DNA of 64,000 nt, taken from assembly GCA_963849115.1 (NCBI GenBank), contig CAWKGK010000009.1, positions 992,001 through 1,056,000 of the forward strand, read 5' to 3'. Below the pieces are notes generated by a model, which was not told the origin of the DNA, did not search any database, and saw only the letters and a program-made list of their open reading frames with translations. A program made the translations under genes and the position numbers. Source of the stretch: JACDAL01 sp963849115. Its GTDB lineage: Bacteria > Actinomycetota > CADDZG01 > WHSQ01. Below are positions 23,860 through 32,263 of the stretch, piece after piece (within the stretch, counting starts at the first letter, position 1; each line of letters begins with the position of its first letter).

Positions 23860-24441
23860 ATGCGGCTCGAGCGAATCCGGAAGCGCTATATGGCGGACGG
23901 CGAGAGGGAAGTGCTAAGCACCCGCCGTCATCTCGCCGCGGTCCTTGTTCCATTTCTCGTCACCGTCGGCGTGGGATGGGCCGCGTCGGCGATCGGCGCT
24001 GCTTCGGGCCCCCGCAATGGCAGTGATCCACTCGGCACTGTGCTCGGCTGGATAGTGCTGGCGTTCGTCGTGCGCTTCCTGTTCAAGCTCCTCGGGTGGT
24101 GGTACGACGTCATCTTCGTCACCGACCGCCGCATCTTCGAGGTTCGGGGGCTGGTGACACAGCACGTCTACTCCATGCCGCTGTGGAAGGTCACCGACTT
24201 GACCTATCGACGGACCGTCTGGGGCTTGGTGTTGGGGTACGGGGCCCTCATCCTGGAGACGGCAGGCCAAGATCAGGCTCTCGACCGCATGAATTACCTG
24301 CCTGATCCCGACGGCTTCTACAGAGCGGTCAACTCGCAGGGCTCGACCTTCGAGACCCCGAGAGGAGAACAGGCGCCAGCAGGGGAGAGCTCGGCTTCGG
24401 CCGCGGAACGATATGACACACCGCCGTTCCGGCTCGGTTAG
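23860..24441 (+). CDS. PH domain-containing membrane protein (bPH2, YdbS-like)
   Basis: A 193-residue protein with a basic N-terminal segment, two membrane helices (about residues 26-48 and 60-78) and a bacterial pleckstrin-homology-like domain with WWYDVIFVTDRRIFEVRGL, VYSMPLWKVTDLTYRR and YGALILETAGQDQALDRMNYLPDPDGFYRAV. The VTDRRIF signature is diagnostic of this family. Function is unknown; relatives are often linked to membrane stress. The last 35 residues look disordered. The next gene begins 22 nt later. Confidence 0.8.
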   Translation: MRLERIRKRYMADGEREVLSTRRHLAAVLVPFLVTVGVGWAASAIGAASGPRNGSDPLGTVLGWIVLAFVVRFLFKLLGWWYDVIFVTDRRIFEVRGLVTQHVYSMPLWKVTDLTYRRTVWGLVLGYGALILETAGQDQALDRMNYLPDPDGFYRAVNSQGSTFETPRGEQAPAGESSASAAERYDTPPFRLG

Positions 24442-24451
24442 CCAGAAAAGA

Positions 24452-24457
24452 TACGCT
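24452..24457 (+). promoter_or_regulatory. -10 hexamer, leaderless type
   Basis: TACGCT ends 6 nt before GTG 24464 and decides the start of the next gene against the longer frame from ATG 24413. Confidence 0.4.
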
Positions 24458-24463
24458 CGGGGC

Positions 24464-24901
24464 GTGGGTTCGGGGATTCTTGCAGCTCTGATCGGGCTCG
24501 TGGCGCTCGGTTTCATCGAGTCGTTGGGACGGTTCTATCCGGCTCGTGATGCCTGGTGGCGACTGCGGCGTCTGCACGGACGCCGAGCGGTGAGGGCGAC
24601 CCGGGTGCGCTTCGAGACCGCGGCAGCATCGGGAACCGCCCGTCTGCTGGCGGCGGTCCTGCTCGCCCTCGTCGTCGTGTGGGTGACGGTCGTGAGGGGC
24701 ATTCTCGACAAGAGCTGGTACGAGGTGACGACCGACGTGCTTCCCTACCTCGTCGTCTCGGCGGCCCTGCTGCGCACGCCGTTCATCCTGCGAGCCATCG
24801 CTCGGCGCATGAGGGAGTACGAGCGTCAGGCGGGTGAGGACCCCGACCAACCCTTGGATGGGGGCGGCGAGAACGGGGGGCCGGCCGAGCTGGCTCTGTG
24901 A
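24464..24901 (+). CDS. Hypothetical membrane protein, 145 residues
   Basis: I do not recognise a family. From GTG 24464 the protein starts with a hydrophobic helix (about residues 2-20) and an Arg-rich loop (WWRLRRLHGRRAVRATRVR). Further helices follow near 50-72 and 84-103, and the tail is acidic and Gly-rich. The frame extends upstream to ATG 24413, inside the PH-domain gene, but a -10 box 6 nt before GTG 24464 and the clean N-terminal helix favour the shorter form. Its 3' end overlaps thiE by 4 nt (GTGA), so the two are translationally coupled. Confidence 0.62.
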   Translation: MGSGILAALIGLVALGFIESLGRFYPARDAWWRLRRLHGRRAVRATRVRFETAAASGTARLLAAVLLALVVVWVTVVRGILDKSWYEVTTDVLPYLVVSAALLRTPFILRAIARRMREYERQAGEDPDQPLDGGGENGGPAELAL

Positions 24902-25542
24902 AGAGCAAGCGTCTCTATCTGGTGGCTCCCGCCCGGATTCGGGCCGGAGCCCTCGTCGAAATGGTCGGGGAGCTGGCCCAAGCGGGCGTGGACGTCGTCC
25001 AGCTGCGAGAGAAGGAGATGGAGGCCAGAGACGTCCTGCGCCTGGCCGAGCCGTTGCTGGCCGCCTGCCGCGACGCCGGCATTCCCTTCATCATCAACGA
25101 CCGCCCCGACATCGCTATCGCGCTGGGGGCCGACGGCGTGCACGTAGGACAGAACGACCTGCCCATCGAGGCCGTTCGCCGCATCCTTCCCTCCCAGATC
25201 GTCGGCCTTTCGACCCACGCCGTGCAAGAAGTCGACGCGGCCGCAGCCACTGATGACATCGACTATTTCGCGGTGGGGCCGGTCTTCGCCACTCCCACCA
25301 AGCTGGGTCGCCCGGCCGCGGGGCTCGAGCTGATCTCCCACGCCGCGGCGCTGGGCACGGAGCGGCCCTGGTTCGCCATCGGCGGCGTCGACGAGTCGAA
25401 TCTGGGCTCGGTTATCGACGCAGGCACCCGCCGCATAGTGGTCGTGCGAGCGATCACTGAGGCGGCCGACCCGCCGAAGGCGGCCGCGCGGCTGCGAGCC
25501 CGTTTGGACGAGGTCCCCTTCACCGACGCCCACATGTCCTGA
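24898..25542 (+). CDS. thiE: Thiamine phosphate synthase ThiE
   Basis: A 214-residue TIM-barrel enzyme coupling HMP pyrophosphate with thiazole phosphate to give thiamine phosphate. Family motifs are RLYLVAPA, VDVVQLREKEMEARDVL, IPFIINDRPDIAIALGADGVHVGQNDLP, GLSTHAVQEVDAA, DYFAVGPVFATPTKLGRPAAGLEL and FAIGGVDESNL. The GTG start overlaps the previous stop. It is detached from thiOSG, 10 kb upstream. No TPP riboswitch is visible before either thiamine locus. Confidence 0.93.
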   Translation: MKSKRLYLVAPARIRAGALVEMVGELAQAGVDVVQLREKEMEARDVLRLAEPLLAACRDAGIPFIINDRPDIAIALGADGVHVGQNDLPIEAVRRILPSQIVGLSTHAVQEVDAAAATDDIDYFAVGPVFATPTKLGRPAAGLELISHAAALGTERPWFAIGGVDESNLGSVIDAGTRRIVVVRAITEAADPPKAAARLRARLDEVPFTDAHMS

Positions 25543-25557
25543 ACTCCCCCCGTCTGA

Positions 25558-25590
25558 ACTCGCTGAGGGAGTCAGGCGTGGGAAAGGTCG
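25558..25590 (+). repeat. R3 hairpin-box repeat, copy b
   Basis: Stem ACTCGC-TGA-GGGAGT (25558-25572, one G-G mismatch) is followed after 5 nt by GTGGGAAAGGTCG (25578-25590), matching the R3 box consensus. It lies 15 nt after the thiE stop and 43 nt before leuC. TAGGCT at 25619-25624 may be the leuC -10. Confidence 0.48.
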
Positions 25591-25632
25591 GGAGCTCGTC
25601 GTGTTCCTGGACGGATTGTAGGCTCTCGGGCG

Positions 25633-26886
25633 ATGGCCCTCACCCTGACCGAGAAGATCCTCCTCGCCCACACCGACAAGGGCGAGCTCACTCCCGGGGA
25701 AGTCGTGCTGGTGCGATGCGACGTGGTCATGGCCAACGACGTCTCCGGCCCGGTCGCTTTCAGGGCGATGAGGAAGATGGGGGCCGAGCGGGTCTTCGAT
25801 CCCTCCAAGGTTGTCATGGTCGCCGACCACTTCATGCCCGCCAAGGACGCACGTTCGGCCGGGCTGCAGAAGAGCCTCAAGGACTGGTCGGACGCCCAGG
25901 GAGTGACCTACTACGGACAGGGCCGGGGCGGCATCGAGCACACCCTGCTCGCCGAGGAGGGCTGGGTCACGCCCGGCATCGTGCTCGCCGGAGGCGACTC
26001 CCACACCTGCACCCACGGGGCTCTCGGCGCCTTCGGGACCGGGTTGGGATCCACCGACATCGCCGCCTGCCTCGCGCTGGGGGAGTTCTGGCAGGCCGTA
26101 CCCGAGACCATCCTGGTCAGGCTCTCAGGCAGCCGCGCCAAGTACGTCACCGGCAAGGACGTAATCCTTGCCGTGATCGAGAGGATCGGCGTCGCCGGCG
26201 GCACCAACCAGGTGCTCGAGTTCTCCGGGGAGGGGGCCGCGGGACTGTCCATGGACGAGCGTCTGGCGGTCGCCAACATGGCGATCGAGGCGGGGGCCGA
26301 GACCGGCCTGTTCGCGGCGGACGAGGTCACCGCCGCATACCTCGAGGGCCGCGCTCGCAGAGCGTGGACGGCCGAGGCATCCGATCCCGGCGCCCACTTC
26401 TCAGACGTGCTCGAAATCGATCTCTCAGTGCTCGGCCCCCTGGTCTCCAAGCCTCACTCGCCGGGAAACGTGGTCCCGGTGGCCGATATCACCGGGACCA
26501 AGATCGACCAGGTCTACATCGGCAACTGCTCCAACGGAACCATGACCGACCTGCGCCAGACTGCCGAGATGCTGCGGGGCCACAAGGTCCACGCCGACAC
26601 GCGCGCAATCATCGTGCCCGCCACCCAGGACATCTACCTACAGGCCATGGCCGAAGGTCTGCTCGAGGTCTTCATCGAGGCCGGGGCGATCGTCTCGACC
26701 CCCACTTGTGGGGCCTGCTTCGGCGGTCACAACGGGGTGATGGGACCGGGTGAGAACGCGCTCACGACCACTAACCGAAACTTCAAAGGCCGCATGGGCT
26801 CGGGCGAGGCTGGGGTGTTCCTCGCCAACGCCTATGTGGCCGCGGCTGCCGCGGTTGCCGGAGAGATCGTCGAGCCGCGCGAGTGA
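25633..26886 (+). CDS. leuC: 3-isopropylmalate dehydratase large subunit (LeuC/HacA type)
   Basis: A 417-residue aconitase-family subunit. The 4Fe-4S ligands are visible as C299 (IGNCSNGTMTDLR), C359 and C362 (TPTCGACFGGHNG). GDSHTCTHGALGAFGTGLGSTDIA and FKGRMGSG are also typical. About 417 residues, rather than about 465, is the length of the archaeal-type group whose members act on isopropylmalate, citramalate or homoaconitate. Leucine biosynthesis is the likeliest role but not the only one. leuD follows with a GTGA overlap. No leuA or leuB is present here. Confidence 0.9.
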   Translation: MALTLTEKILLAHTDKGELTPGEVVLVRCDVVMANDVSGPVAFRAMRKMGAERVFDPSKVVMVADHFMPAKDARSAGLQKSLKDWSDAQGVTYYGQGRGGIEHTLLAEEGWVTPGIVLAGGDSHTCTHGALGAFGTGLGSTDIAACLALGEFWQAVPETILVRLSGSRAKYVTGKDVILAVIERIGVAGGTNQVLEFSGEGAAGLSMDERLAVANMAIEAGAETGLFAADEVTAAYLEGRARRAWTAEASDPGAHFSDVLEIDLSVLGPLVSKPHSPGNVVPVADITGTKIDQVYIGNCSNGTMTDLRQTAEMLRGHKVHADTRAIIVPATQDIYLQAMAEGLLEVFIEAGAIVSTPTCGACFGGHNGVMGPGENALTTTNRNFKGRMGSGEAGVFLANAYVAAAAAVAGEIVEPRE

Positions 26887-27374
26887 TCATCGAGGGGACC
26901 GCAGTCATGGTCGAGGGTGACAATGTCGACACCGACGTTCTCTACCCGGGCTCGTGGCTCAACATCGATGACCCCGATGCCATGAAGCCGTATCTGTTCG
27001 AGGGCCTCGACCCCTCCATCCGGGACCGTCTCGAGCCCTCCTGTGTGCTCGTGGTCGGGGACAACTTCGGCTCTGGGTCATCCCGCGAGCACGTTCCCCT
27101 GGCTATGAAGGCGTGGGGCGTCGGCTGCGTTTTGGGCCACAGCTTCGCCCGCATCTTCCACCGCAACTGCATCAACCTGGGGCTTCCCGTAGTGACCTCG
27201 CCGCAAGCGGCGGCGGCGGCGGTGTCCGGCCAGAGGATCCGTATCGACACCGACGCCGGTGCCATCGAGGTCTCGGGTGAGCGCTACGAGATCGCTCCTC
27301 TCCCGGAGTTCATGACCGAGATGATCAATTCGGGCGGGCTCGTGGAATGGGTGAGGGCCCGGCTCCAACGCTGA
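26883..27374 (+). CDS. leuD: 3-isopropylmalate dehydratase small subunit (LeuD/HacB type)
   Basis: A 163-residue swivel-domain subunit partnering LeuC. It shows DNVDTDVLYPG near residue 13, the active-site loop VVGDNFGSGSSREHVPLAMKAWG, and SFARIFHRNCINLGLP. The length matches the short archaeal-type LeuD. Substrate choice in this family depends on the loop around VLYPGSWLN and cannot be settled by eye. The GTG start overlaps the leuC stop. Confidence 0.91.
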   Translation: MIIEGTAVMVEGDNVDTDVLYPGSWLNIDDPDAMKPYLFEGLDPSIRDRLEPSCVLVVGDNFGSGSSREHVPLAMKAWGVGCVLGHSFARIFHRNCINLGLPVVTSPQAAAAAVSGQRIRIDTDAGAIEVSGERYEIAPLPEFMTEMINSGGLVEWVRARLQR

Positions 27375-27415
27375 CGCTCGTTCTACTGATCCGAGGTCGC
27401 GCGCTTCCTGACATA

Positions 27416-27421
27416 TAGGTT
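27416..27421 (+). promoter_or_regulatory. -10 hexamer, leaderless type
   Basis: TAGGTT ends 6 nt before ATG 27428 of the cation exchanger gene. TATAGG overlaps it one step upstream. Confidence 0.4.
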
Positions 27422-27427
27422 CTGGAA

Positions 27428-28471
27428 ATGTTCAAGCCGAAGCTCGCGTGGCTGCTCGTCTTTGTGCCCGTGGCGGTGGTGCTCGAGCTGACGCATGCGG
27501 ACCCCGTGATCATCTTCGCCGTCTCGGCCCTCGCCATCCTGCCGCTTGCCGGTCAGATCGGCCACGCCACCGAGGACATGGCGGCCCGCTCCGGCCCCCA
27601 GATCGGAGGGCTGCTGAACGCCACCTTCGGCAACGTCACCGAGATGATCATCGCTTTCTTCTTGATCCTCGAGGGCGAGCTCGAGGTCGTGAAGGCGTCC
27701 ATCACCGGCTCGATCATCGGCAACGTTCTCGTGGTCCTGGGCCTGGCGTTCCTGGTAGGAGGCTGGACGCGCGAGGAGCAGACCTTCAACCGGGCCTCGG
27801 CCGGCCTGCACTCGGCGTCGCTGGTGATTGCGGTGGTGGGTCTGATGATGCCGGCCCTGTTTTCGTTCACTCCGGAGGCCTCGGGTTTTCGCACAGAAGC
27901 CGTTTCGGTCGGGGTTGCGATCATTCTCATAGCCGTCTACGCCCTTAGCCTCCTGTTCTCTTTCAAGACGCACAAGGCGCTCTTCCGAGGGACGGCGCAC
28001 TCAGAAGAGCCCAAGTGGTCGTTGGGCCGCGCTCTCGGAGTGCTGGCCGGGGCCACCGTGCTGGTGGGTCTCATGAGCGAGTTCCTCGTGGGCGCGCTCG
28101 AGGTCACTACCGAAGAGCTGGGACTCTCCAAGCTGTTCGTGGGCCTCATCGTCGTGCCACTCGTGGGCAACGCGGCCGAGCACTCATCGGCGATCTTCCT
28201 GGCGGCCAAGGACAAGATGGACGTCTCGGTCGAGATCGCAGTGGGCTCGTCGACCCAGATCGCTCTGTTCGTCGCCCCCGTGCTCGTGTTCGTGTCGCTG
28301 CTGGTGGGACAACCGCTGGATCTGATCTTCTCGGGGATCGAGATCGCGGCGGTGGCGTTCTCCGCGCTGATCCTTGGCTTCATCACGCTCGACGCCCGCT
28401 CCAATTGGATAGAGGGCGCGCAGCTCGTGGCCGCCTACCTCATCATGGCCGTTTCATTCTTCTTCCTATAG
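27428..28471 (+). CDS. Calcium/proton exchanger (CaCA superfamily, Cax-type)
   Basis: A 347-residue membrane antiporter with about eleven helices in two inverted Na_Ca_ex repeats. The ion-binding alpha motifs are GGLLNATFGNVTEMIIAFFL in repeat 1 (about residues 58-77) and VPLVGNAAEHSSAIFLA in repeat 2 (about 243-259). The GNxxE/GNAAEH pair is typical of Ca2+/H+ exchangers. It probably exports Ca2+ using the proton gradient. The gene has its own leaderless promoter. Confidence 0.88.
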   Translation: MFKPKLAWLLVFVPVAVVLELTHADPVIIFAVSALAILPLAGQIGHATEDMAARSGPQIGGLLNATFGNVTEMIIAFFLILEGELEVVKASITGSIIGNVLVVLGLAFLVGGWTREEQTFNRASAGLHSASLVIAVVGLMMPALFSFTPEASGFRTEAVSVGVAIILIAVYALSLLFSFKTHKALFRGTAHSEEPKWSLGRALGVLAGATVLVGLMSEFLVGALEVTTEELGLSKLFVGLIVVPLVGNAAEHSSAIFLAAKDKMDVSVEIAVGSSTQIALFVAPVLVFVSLLVGQPLDLIFSGIEIAAVAFSALILGFITLDARSNWIEGAQLVAAYLIMAVSFFFL

Positions 28472-28488
28472 AGAGAGGGGAAGTACCA

Positions 28489-29337
28489 ATGCCGCGCGCC
28501 ATCGATTTCCACGTTCACTGCTCCACCGCGGAGTGGCTCGAGGGTTCCATCGGCCCGATGCTCGAGGCTACCGCCCGCTACTTCCGCACCGAGGTCAGGG
28601 TTCGCACGGTCGAGGAGATGGCCGAGGAGTACCGGGCCTGGGACCTCCTCGGCGTTCTGTTGGCGTGGGACGCGGAGACCGCCACCGGCCAGCCGCCTCT
28701 CACCAACGACCGGGTGGCGGAGATCTGCCGCGCCTACCCGGAGCAATTCGTGGGCTTCGCATCGGTAGACCCTCACAAAGCCGACGCGACCGAAGAGCTC
28801 GAACGGGCGGTTACGGAACTGGGCCTCAAAGGCCTCAAGATCCATCCTCAGGTGCAGGCCTTCTATCCCGACGAGACCCGCTTCGAGCCGCTGTGGGACG
28901 TCTGCGAGGCGCACTCGCTGCCGATAATCGTCCACGTCGGGCAAACCGGTCTGGGGGCGGGGGTGCCGGGTGGGTCGGGGATCGCCTACGACTTCGGGCG
29001 ACCGATGCTCATGGACACGGTCGCAGCTCGCCATCCCGGGCTCACCGTGGTCATGGCCCACTTCGGCTACCCCTGGCATCTGGAAGTTCTCGCTTCGGCT
29101 ATGCACAAGACCAATGTGTGGGTCGACCTCTCCGGCTGGCGTCCCAAGTACATCCCCGAGGAGGTCAAGCGCGACGCCCGAGGCCGCCTTTCGGACCGTT
29201 TCGTATGGGGCAGCGATTACCCGATGCTGGATCCCGGCAGGATTCTCGACGAGATATCGGAGCTGGGCCTCGGAGACAAGACCGACGACGTGCTCAAGCA
29301 CAACGCGGCCCGGCTCCTGGGACTCGACTTATCATGA
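28489..29337 (+). CDS. Amidohydrolase-2 family metal-dependent hydrolase
   Basis: A 282-residue TIM-barrel hydrolase or decarboxylase of the amidohydrolase-2 family. Metal ligands are visible in DFHVHC (H8, H10), GLKIHPQ, IIVHVGQTG, VMAHFGYPWH and FVWGSDYPM. Relatives include ACMS decarboxylase and 4-oxalomesaconate hydratase; the substrate is not predictable. The start is ATG 28489 with GAGAGGGG about 8 nt upstream, a canonical ribosome-binding site. Its stop overlaps the ATG of the glycosyltransferase gene. Confidence 0.8.
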   Translation: MPRAIDFHVHCSTAEWLEGSIGPMLEATARYFRTEVRVRTVEEMAEEYRAWDLLGVLLAWDAETATGQPPLTNDRVAEICRAYPEQFVGFASVDPHKADATEELERAVTELGLKGLKIHPQVQAFYPDETRFEPLWDVCEAHSLPIIVHVGQTGLGAGVPGGSGIAYDFGRPMLMDTVAARHPGLTVVMAHFGYPWHLEVLASAMHKTNVWVDLSGWRPKYIPEEVKRDARGRLSDRFVWGSDYPMLDPGRILDEISELGLGDKTDDVLKHNAARLLGLDLS

Positions 29338-30761
29338 CCGGACTCACTCAGGTGCCGGTGGGCGTCCTGCCCCCGGAGCGCTTCGAGGAATCAGTAGGCG
29401 CCGAGCGCTTTGCTCCCTTTGCCAGACGGATGAAAGAGGGGGCGCGGCTGCTCGAGGGCCGGGCCGTCTGGAACGTCAACTCGACCGCCGCGGGCGGCGG
29501 TGTGGCCGAGATGCTGCGCTCACTGCTCGCCTACGCTCGCGGTGAAGGGGTTGATGCGCGCTGGATCGTCATCCCCGGCAACGAGGACTTCTTTCGGCTC
29601 ACGAAGAGACTCCACAACAATCTCCACGGCAGTCCCGGCGACGGCGGCGGACTGGGGGCCGATGAGGCGGCAATCTACGAGAGAACGCTCGCTCCCTCTG
29701 CGGAGGAGCTCTGCGACCTGGTGCGGCCGGGGGACATCGTGATCGTCCACGATCCCCAGCCGGCCGGCTTATGCCGAAGCCTAGTGAAGTCGGGTGCGGT
29801 GGTGATATGGCGCTGCCACGTCGGCCTCGACCACCCGAATGAGACGGCGAGAGCGGCGTGGAACTTCCTAAGACGCTACGTAAGGCCCGCCCACGCCTAC
29901 GTCTTCTCCCGCCGGGCGTTCGCGTGGGAGCGCCTGGCGGACCACAAGATCGTCCTGATCGCACCTTCCATCGACGCCTTCTCTCCCAAGAACCAGGACC
30001 TCAGCCGCGCTGACGTCACCGCCATACTCAACACCTCCAGGGTGGTGCCGGACGGTGACGCGGGGCTCGGAGCCTTCCTGCGCGAGGACGGCGCCCCGGG
30101 ACGAGTCGACCGGCACGCCGAGATGTTCGAGGACGTGCCCGTGCCGCCGGGCGCCCCGCTCGTGACCCAGGTTTCTCGCTGGGACCGACTCAAGGACCCC
30201 GTCGGGGTCATCGAGGGCTTCGGCCGTCACGTCGCCCCCGTCACCGACGCCCACCTCGTCGTCGCCGGCCCGAGCGTGGCTGCTGTCGCCGACGATCCCG
30301 AGGGGGCGGAGGTCCTGGCCGAATCGAAGGCGGCGTGGCGGGCGCTCCCCAAGCAATCCCGGGCTCGCGTTCACCTGGCTGCACTTCCGATGGAGGATCG
30401 GGAGGAGAACGCCGCCATCGTCAACGCGCTGCAGCGCCGGGCGACGGTCGTGATCCAGAAGAGCATCGCCGAAGGCTTCGGCCTCACGGTCGCGGAAGCG
30501 ATGTGGAAGGCTCGGGCCGTTGTCGCCACCCGCATCGGCGGGATCCAGGACCAGATCGAGCACGGGGTCAGCGGCATCCTGGTCGACGACCCTGCCGATC
30601 TAGAGTCCTATGGCACTGCGGTCGCAGAACTGCTGGAGGATCAGCCCCGGGCGCGACAACTGGGGGCCGAGGCGCAGAAGCGAGTTCGCGACGAGTTCCT
30701 GGGAGTCCGCCATCTGCTCCAATACGCCGCGCTGATTGAGGGGCTCTTGAGCCGCGCCTGA
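29334..30761 (+). CDS. TreT-like trehalose synthase (GT4 glycosyltransferase)
   Basis: A 475-residue GT-B glycosyltransferase. The N-domain has NVNSTAAGGGVAEMLRSLL, IVHDPQPAGL and WRCHVGLDHPN. The C-domain has PLVTQVSRWDRLKDPVGVIEGF and the family-4 signature KSIAEGFGLTVAEAMWKARAVVATRIGGIQDQI, split near residue 380. These match TreT, which makes trehalose from NDP-glucose and glucose in hyperthermophiles and some actinobacteria. Other retaining GT4 acceptors cannot be ruled out. It is translationally coupled to the amidohydrolase gene. Confidence 0.78.
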   Translation: MTGLTQVPVGVLPPERFEESVGAERFAPFARRMKEGARLLEGRAVWNVNSTAAGGGVAEMLRSLLAYARGEGVDARWIVIPGNEDFFRLTKRLHNNLHGSPGDGGGLGADEAAIYERTLAPSAEELCDLVRPGDIVIVHDPQPAGLCRSLVKSGAVVIWRCHVGLDHPNETARAAWNFLRRYVRPAHAYVFSRRAFAWERLADHKIVLIAPSIDAFSPKNQDLSRADVTAILNTSRVVPDGDAGLGAFLREDGAPGRVDRHAEMFEDVPVPPGAPLVTQVSRWDRLKDPVGVIEGFGRHVAPVTDAHLVVAGPSVAAVADDPEGAEVLAESKAAWRALPKQSRARVHLAALPMEDREENAAIVNALQRRATVVIQKSIAEGFGLTVAEAMWKARAVVATRIGGIQDQIEHGVSGILVDDPADLESYGTAVAELLEDQPRARQLGAEAQKRVRDEFLGVRHLLQYAALIEGLLSRA

Positions 30762-30784
30762 ATCCCCTCGCTACATCCCGTTCC

Positions 30785-30813
30785 TTGACAGTTGGAGGCG
30801 CGGGATATATCCA
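30785..30813 (+). promoter_or_regulatory. Consensus-like -35/-10 promoter
   Basis: A perfect TTGACA (30785-30790) lies 17 nt before TATCCA (30808-30813), which ends 7 nt before ATG 30821. An AT-rich GATATAT overlaps the -10. It is one of the few -35 hexamers recognisable in the window. Confidence 0.5.
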
Positions 30814-30820
30814 GACGGCC

Positions 30821-31927
30821 ATGACGGGCGAGCCGGTGACTGTGGGGGTCGAGGAGGAGTATCAGCTCGTCGACCCCGACACTCGGGCGCTGCTGGCGGT
30901 GGCGCCCCGCATCGTTCTGCGGGCCGAAAGACTGGACCTCGATGTCAAGGAGGAGCTCCACTCTTCGCAGATCGAAGTCGGAACCCGCGTTTGCACCAAT
31001 CTGGGCGAGCTCCGTTCGGAGATCGCCGCAGCACGGCGCTCGGTAAGCGAGATGGCCGCAGCCCGGGGGGCTCGGCTGGTCGCCGGTGGAACGCACCCGT
31101 TCAGTCGCTGGGAGCACCAGGCCGTGACCGACTCTCCTCGCTACGAGGAGCTCGAGGAGAGCTACCGGCAGATCGTGCGCGAGACGGTCATCTTCGGGAG
31201 CCACGTGCACGTCGGTATCGACGATCCCGAGGAACTGATCGAGGTCATGAACCGGGCCCGTCTGTGGACCCCGGTGTTGATCGCAGTGGCCGCCAACTCG
31301 CCATTCTGGGCCGGGGCCGACACCGGCTACGCGAGCTTTCGCGCCGAGGTCGCCCGCCGCTGGCCGCAGTCCGACCTGCCGCATCACTTCCGTTCCCGCG
31401 CCGAGTACGACAAGCTCATCGACGATCTGGTGGCGGGGGGAAGTGTGCCCGATGCATCTCAGATCTACTGGGACATCAGGCCCTCGATGCGCTACGACAC
31501 GCTCGAGTTCAGGGGCACCGACGTGCCGCCATCCATCGACGAGACGGTCATGGTGGCCGGGCTCGTGCGAGCCCTTGTGGTGATCTGTCTGGACGAGATC
31601 AAGCGGGGAACCGCGACACCAATGCCCCGGCCCGAGCTGCTGCAGGCGGCGAAGTGGCGTGCCGGGAGAGACGGACTGAGCGGCGAGCTCATCGACGTTC
31701 GCACCGCCCGAGCCAAGCCGGCGCCGGAGCTGGTGAGGGACCTGCTGCAGTACGTCCGTCCCGCCCTCGAGCGTCTCGGCGACTTCGACGAGGTTTCCTT
31801 TCTCGTGGCCGACACGCTCAGGCGAGGCAACGGAGCCGACCGGCAGCGCGTGGTCTACGCCCGCACCGGCAGATTCGAGGACGTGGTCGATGCCCTCGCG
31901 GCCGAGACGTGCGCCGGAGTCGGCTGA
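30821..31927 (+). CDS. YbdK-type carboxylate-amine ligase (glutamate-cysteine ligase GCS2 family)
   Basis: A 368-residue ATP-dependent ligase of the GCS2/YbdK family. It shows TVGVEEEYQLVDPDT at residues 7-21, ELHSSQIEVGTRVC, RLVAGGTHPFSRW, IFGSHVHVGIDDPEE, AVAANSPFWAGADTGYAS and YWDIRPSMRYDTLEFRGTD. YbdK has weak gamma-glutamylcysteine synthetase activity, and the true substrate is usually unknown. The ATG at 30821 follows a good promoter. An upstream GTG-type start at 30785 would fall inside that promoter and is rejected. Confidence 0.84.
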   Translation: MTGEPVTVGVEEEYQLVDPDTRALLAVAPRIVLRAERLDLDVKEELHSSQIEVGTRVCTNLGELRSEIAAARRSVSEMAAARGARLVAGGTHPFSRWEHQAVTDSPRYEELEESYRQIVRETVIFGSHVHVGIDDPEELIEVMNRARLWTPVLIAVAANSPFWAGADTGYASFRAEVARRWPQSDLPHHFRSRAEYDKLIDDLVAGGSVPDASQIYWDIRPSMRYDTLEFRGTDVPPSIDETVMVAGLVRALVVICLDEIKRGTATPMPRPELLQAAKWRAGRDGLSGELIDVRTARAKPAPELVRDLLQYVRPALERLGDFDEVSFLVADTLRRGNGADRQRVVYARTGRFEDVVDALAAETCAGVG

Positions 31928-31933
31928 GCAACG

Positions 31934-31939
31934 TAGAAT
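31934..31939 (+). promoter_or_regulatory. -10 hexamer, leaderless type
   Basis: TAGAAT ends 6 nt before ATG 31946 of the DUF59 gene. Confidence 0.42.
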
Positions 31940-31945
31940 CGGGCT

Positions 31946-32260
31946 ATGGCAACCACAGAAGACATTAGGGCCGAGGTCGAAGAGGCTCTCAAGACGGTCA
32001 ACGACCCGGAACTCGGGATCGACATCTACAACCTCGGGTTGGTCTACGACGTCGATATCAACGATTCGGGAGACGTCAAGATCGAGTTCACGCTCACGAC
32101 CATGGGCTGCCCGATCGCGCCGATGATCGACGAAGAGATCAAACAGGCGACGGCGGGGATCGAAGGGATCGGCGAGGTCTCCACCGAAGTCGTCATGTAC
32201 CCGCCGTGGAGTCCCGAGAAGATGACTCCGCTGGCGAAATCCGCCCTGGGATTCGTCTAG
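31946..32260 (+). CDS. MIP18/DUF59 family protein (SufT/PaaD-like iron-sulfur maturation factor)
   Basis: A 104-residue protein. It shows the conserved VNDPELGIDIYNLGLVYDVDI and the cysteine motif FTLTTMGCPIAPMIDEEI (Cys near residue 56), followed by VVMYPPWSPEKMTPLAKSALG. The family takes part in Fe-S cluster insertion. It is not next to a suf operon here. It probably has its own leaderless transcript, and it ends 3 nt from the tail of the convergent ABC permease gene with no terminator between. Confidence 0.86.
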   Translation: MATTEDIRAEVEEALKTVNDPELGIDIYNLGLVYDVDINDSGDVKIEFTLTTMGCPIAPMIDEEIKQATAGIEGIGEVSTEVVMYPPWSPEKMTPLAKSALGFV

Positions 32261-32263
32261 ACC

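Noticed and set aside
28015..28488. Extended start for the amidohydrolase inside the cation exchanger gene
   Set aside because: The longer frame is a shadow of the exchanger. The metal-binding HxH motif starts seven residues after ATG 28489, which has a good ribosome-binding site.
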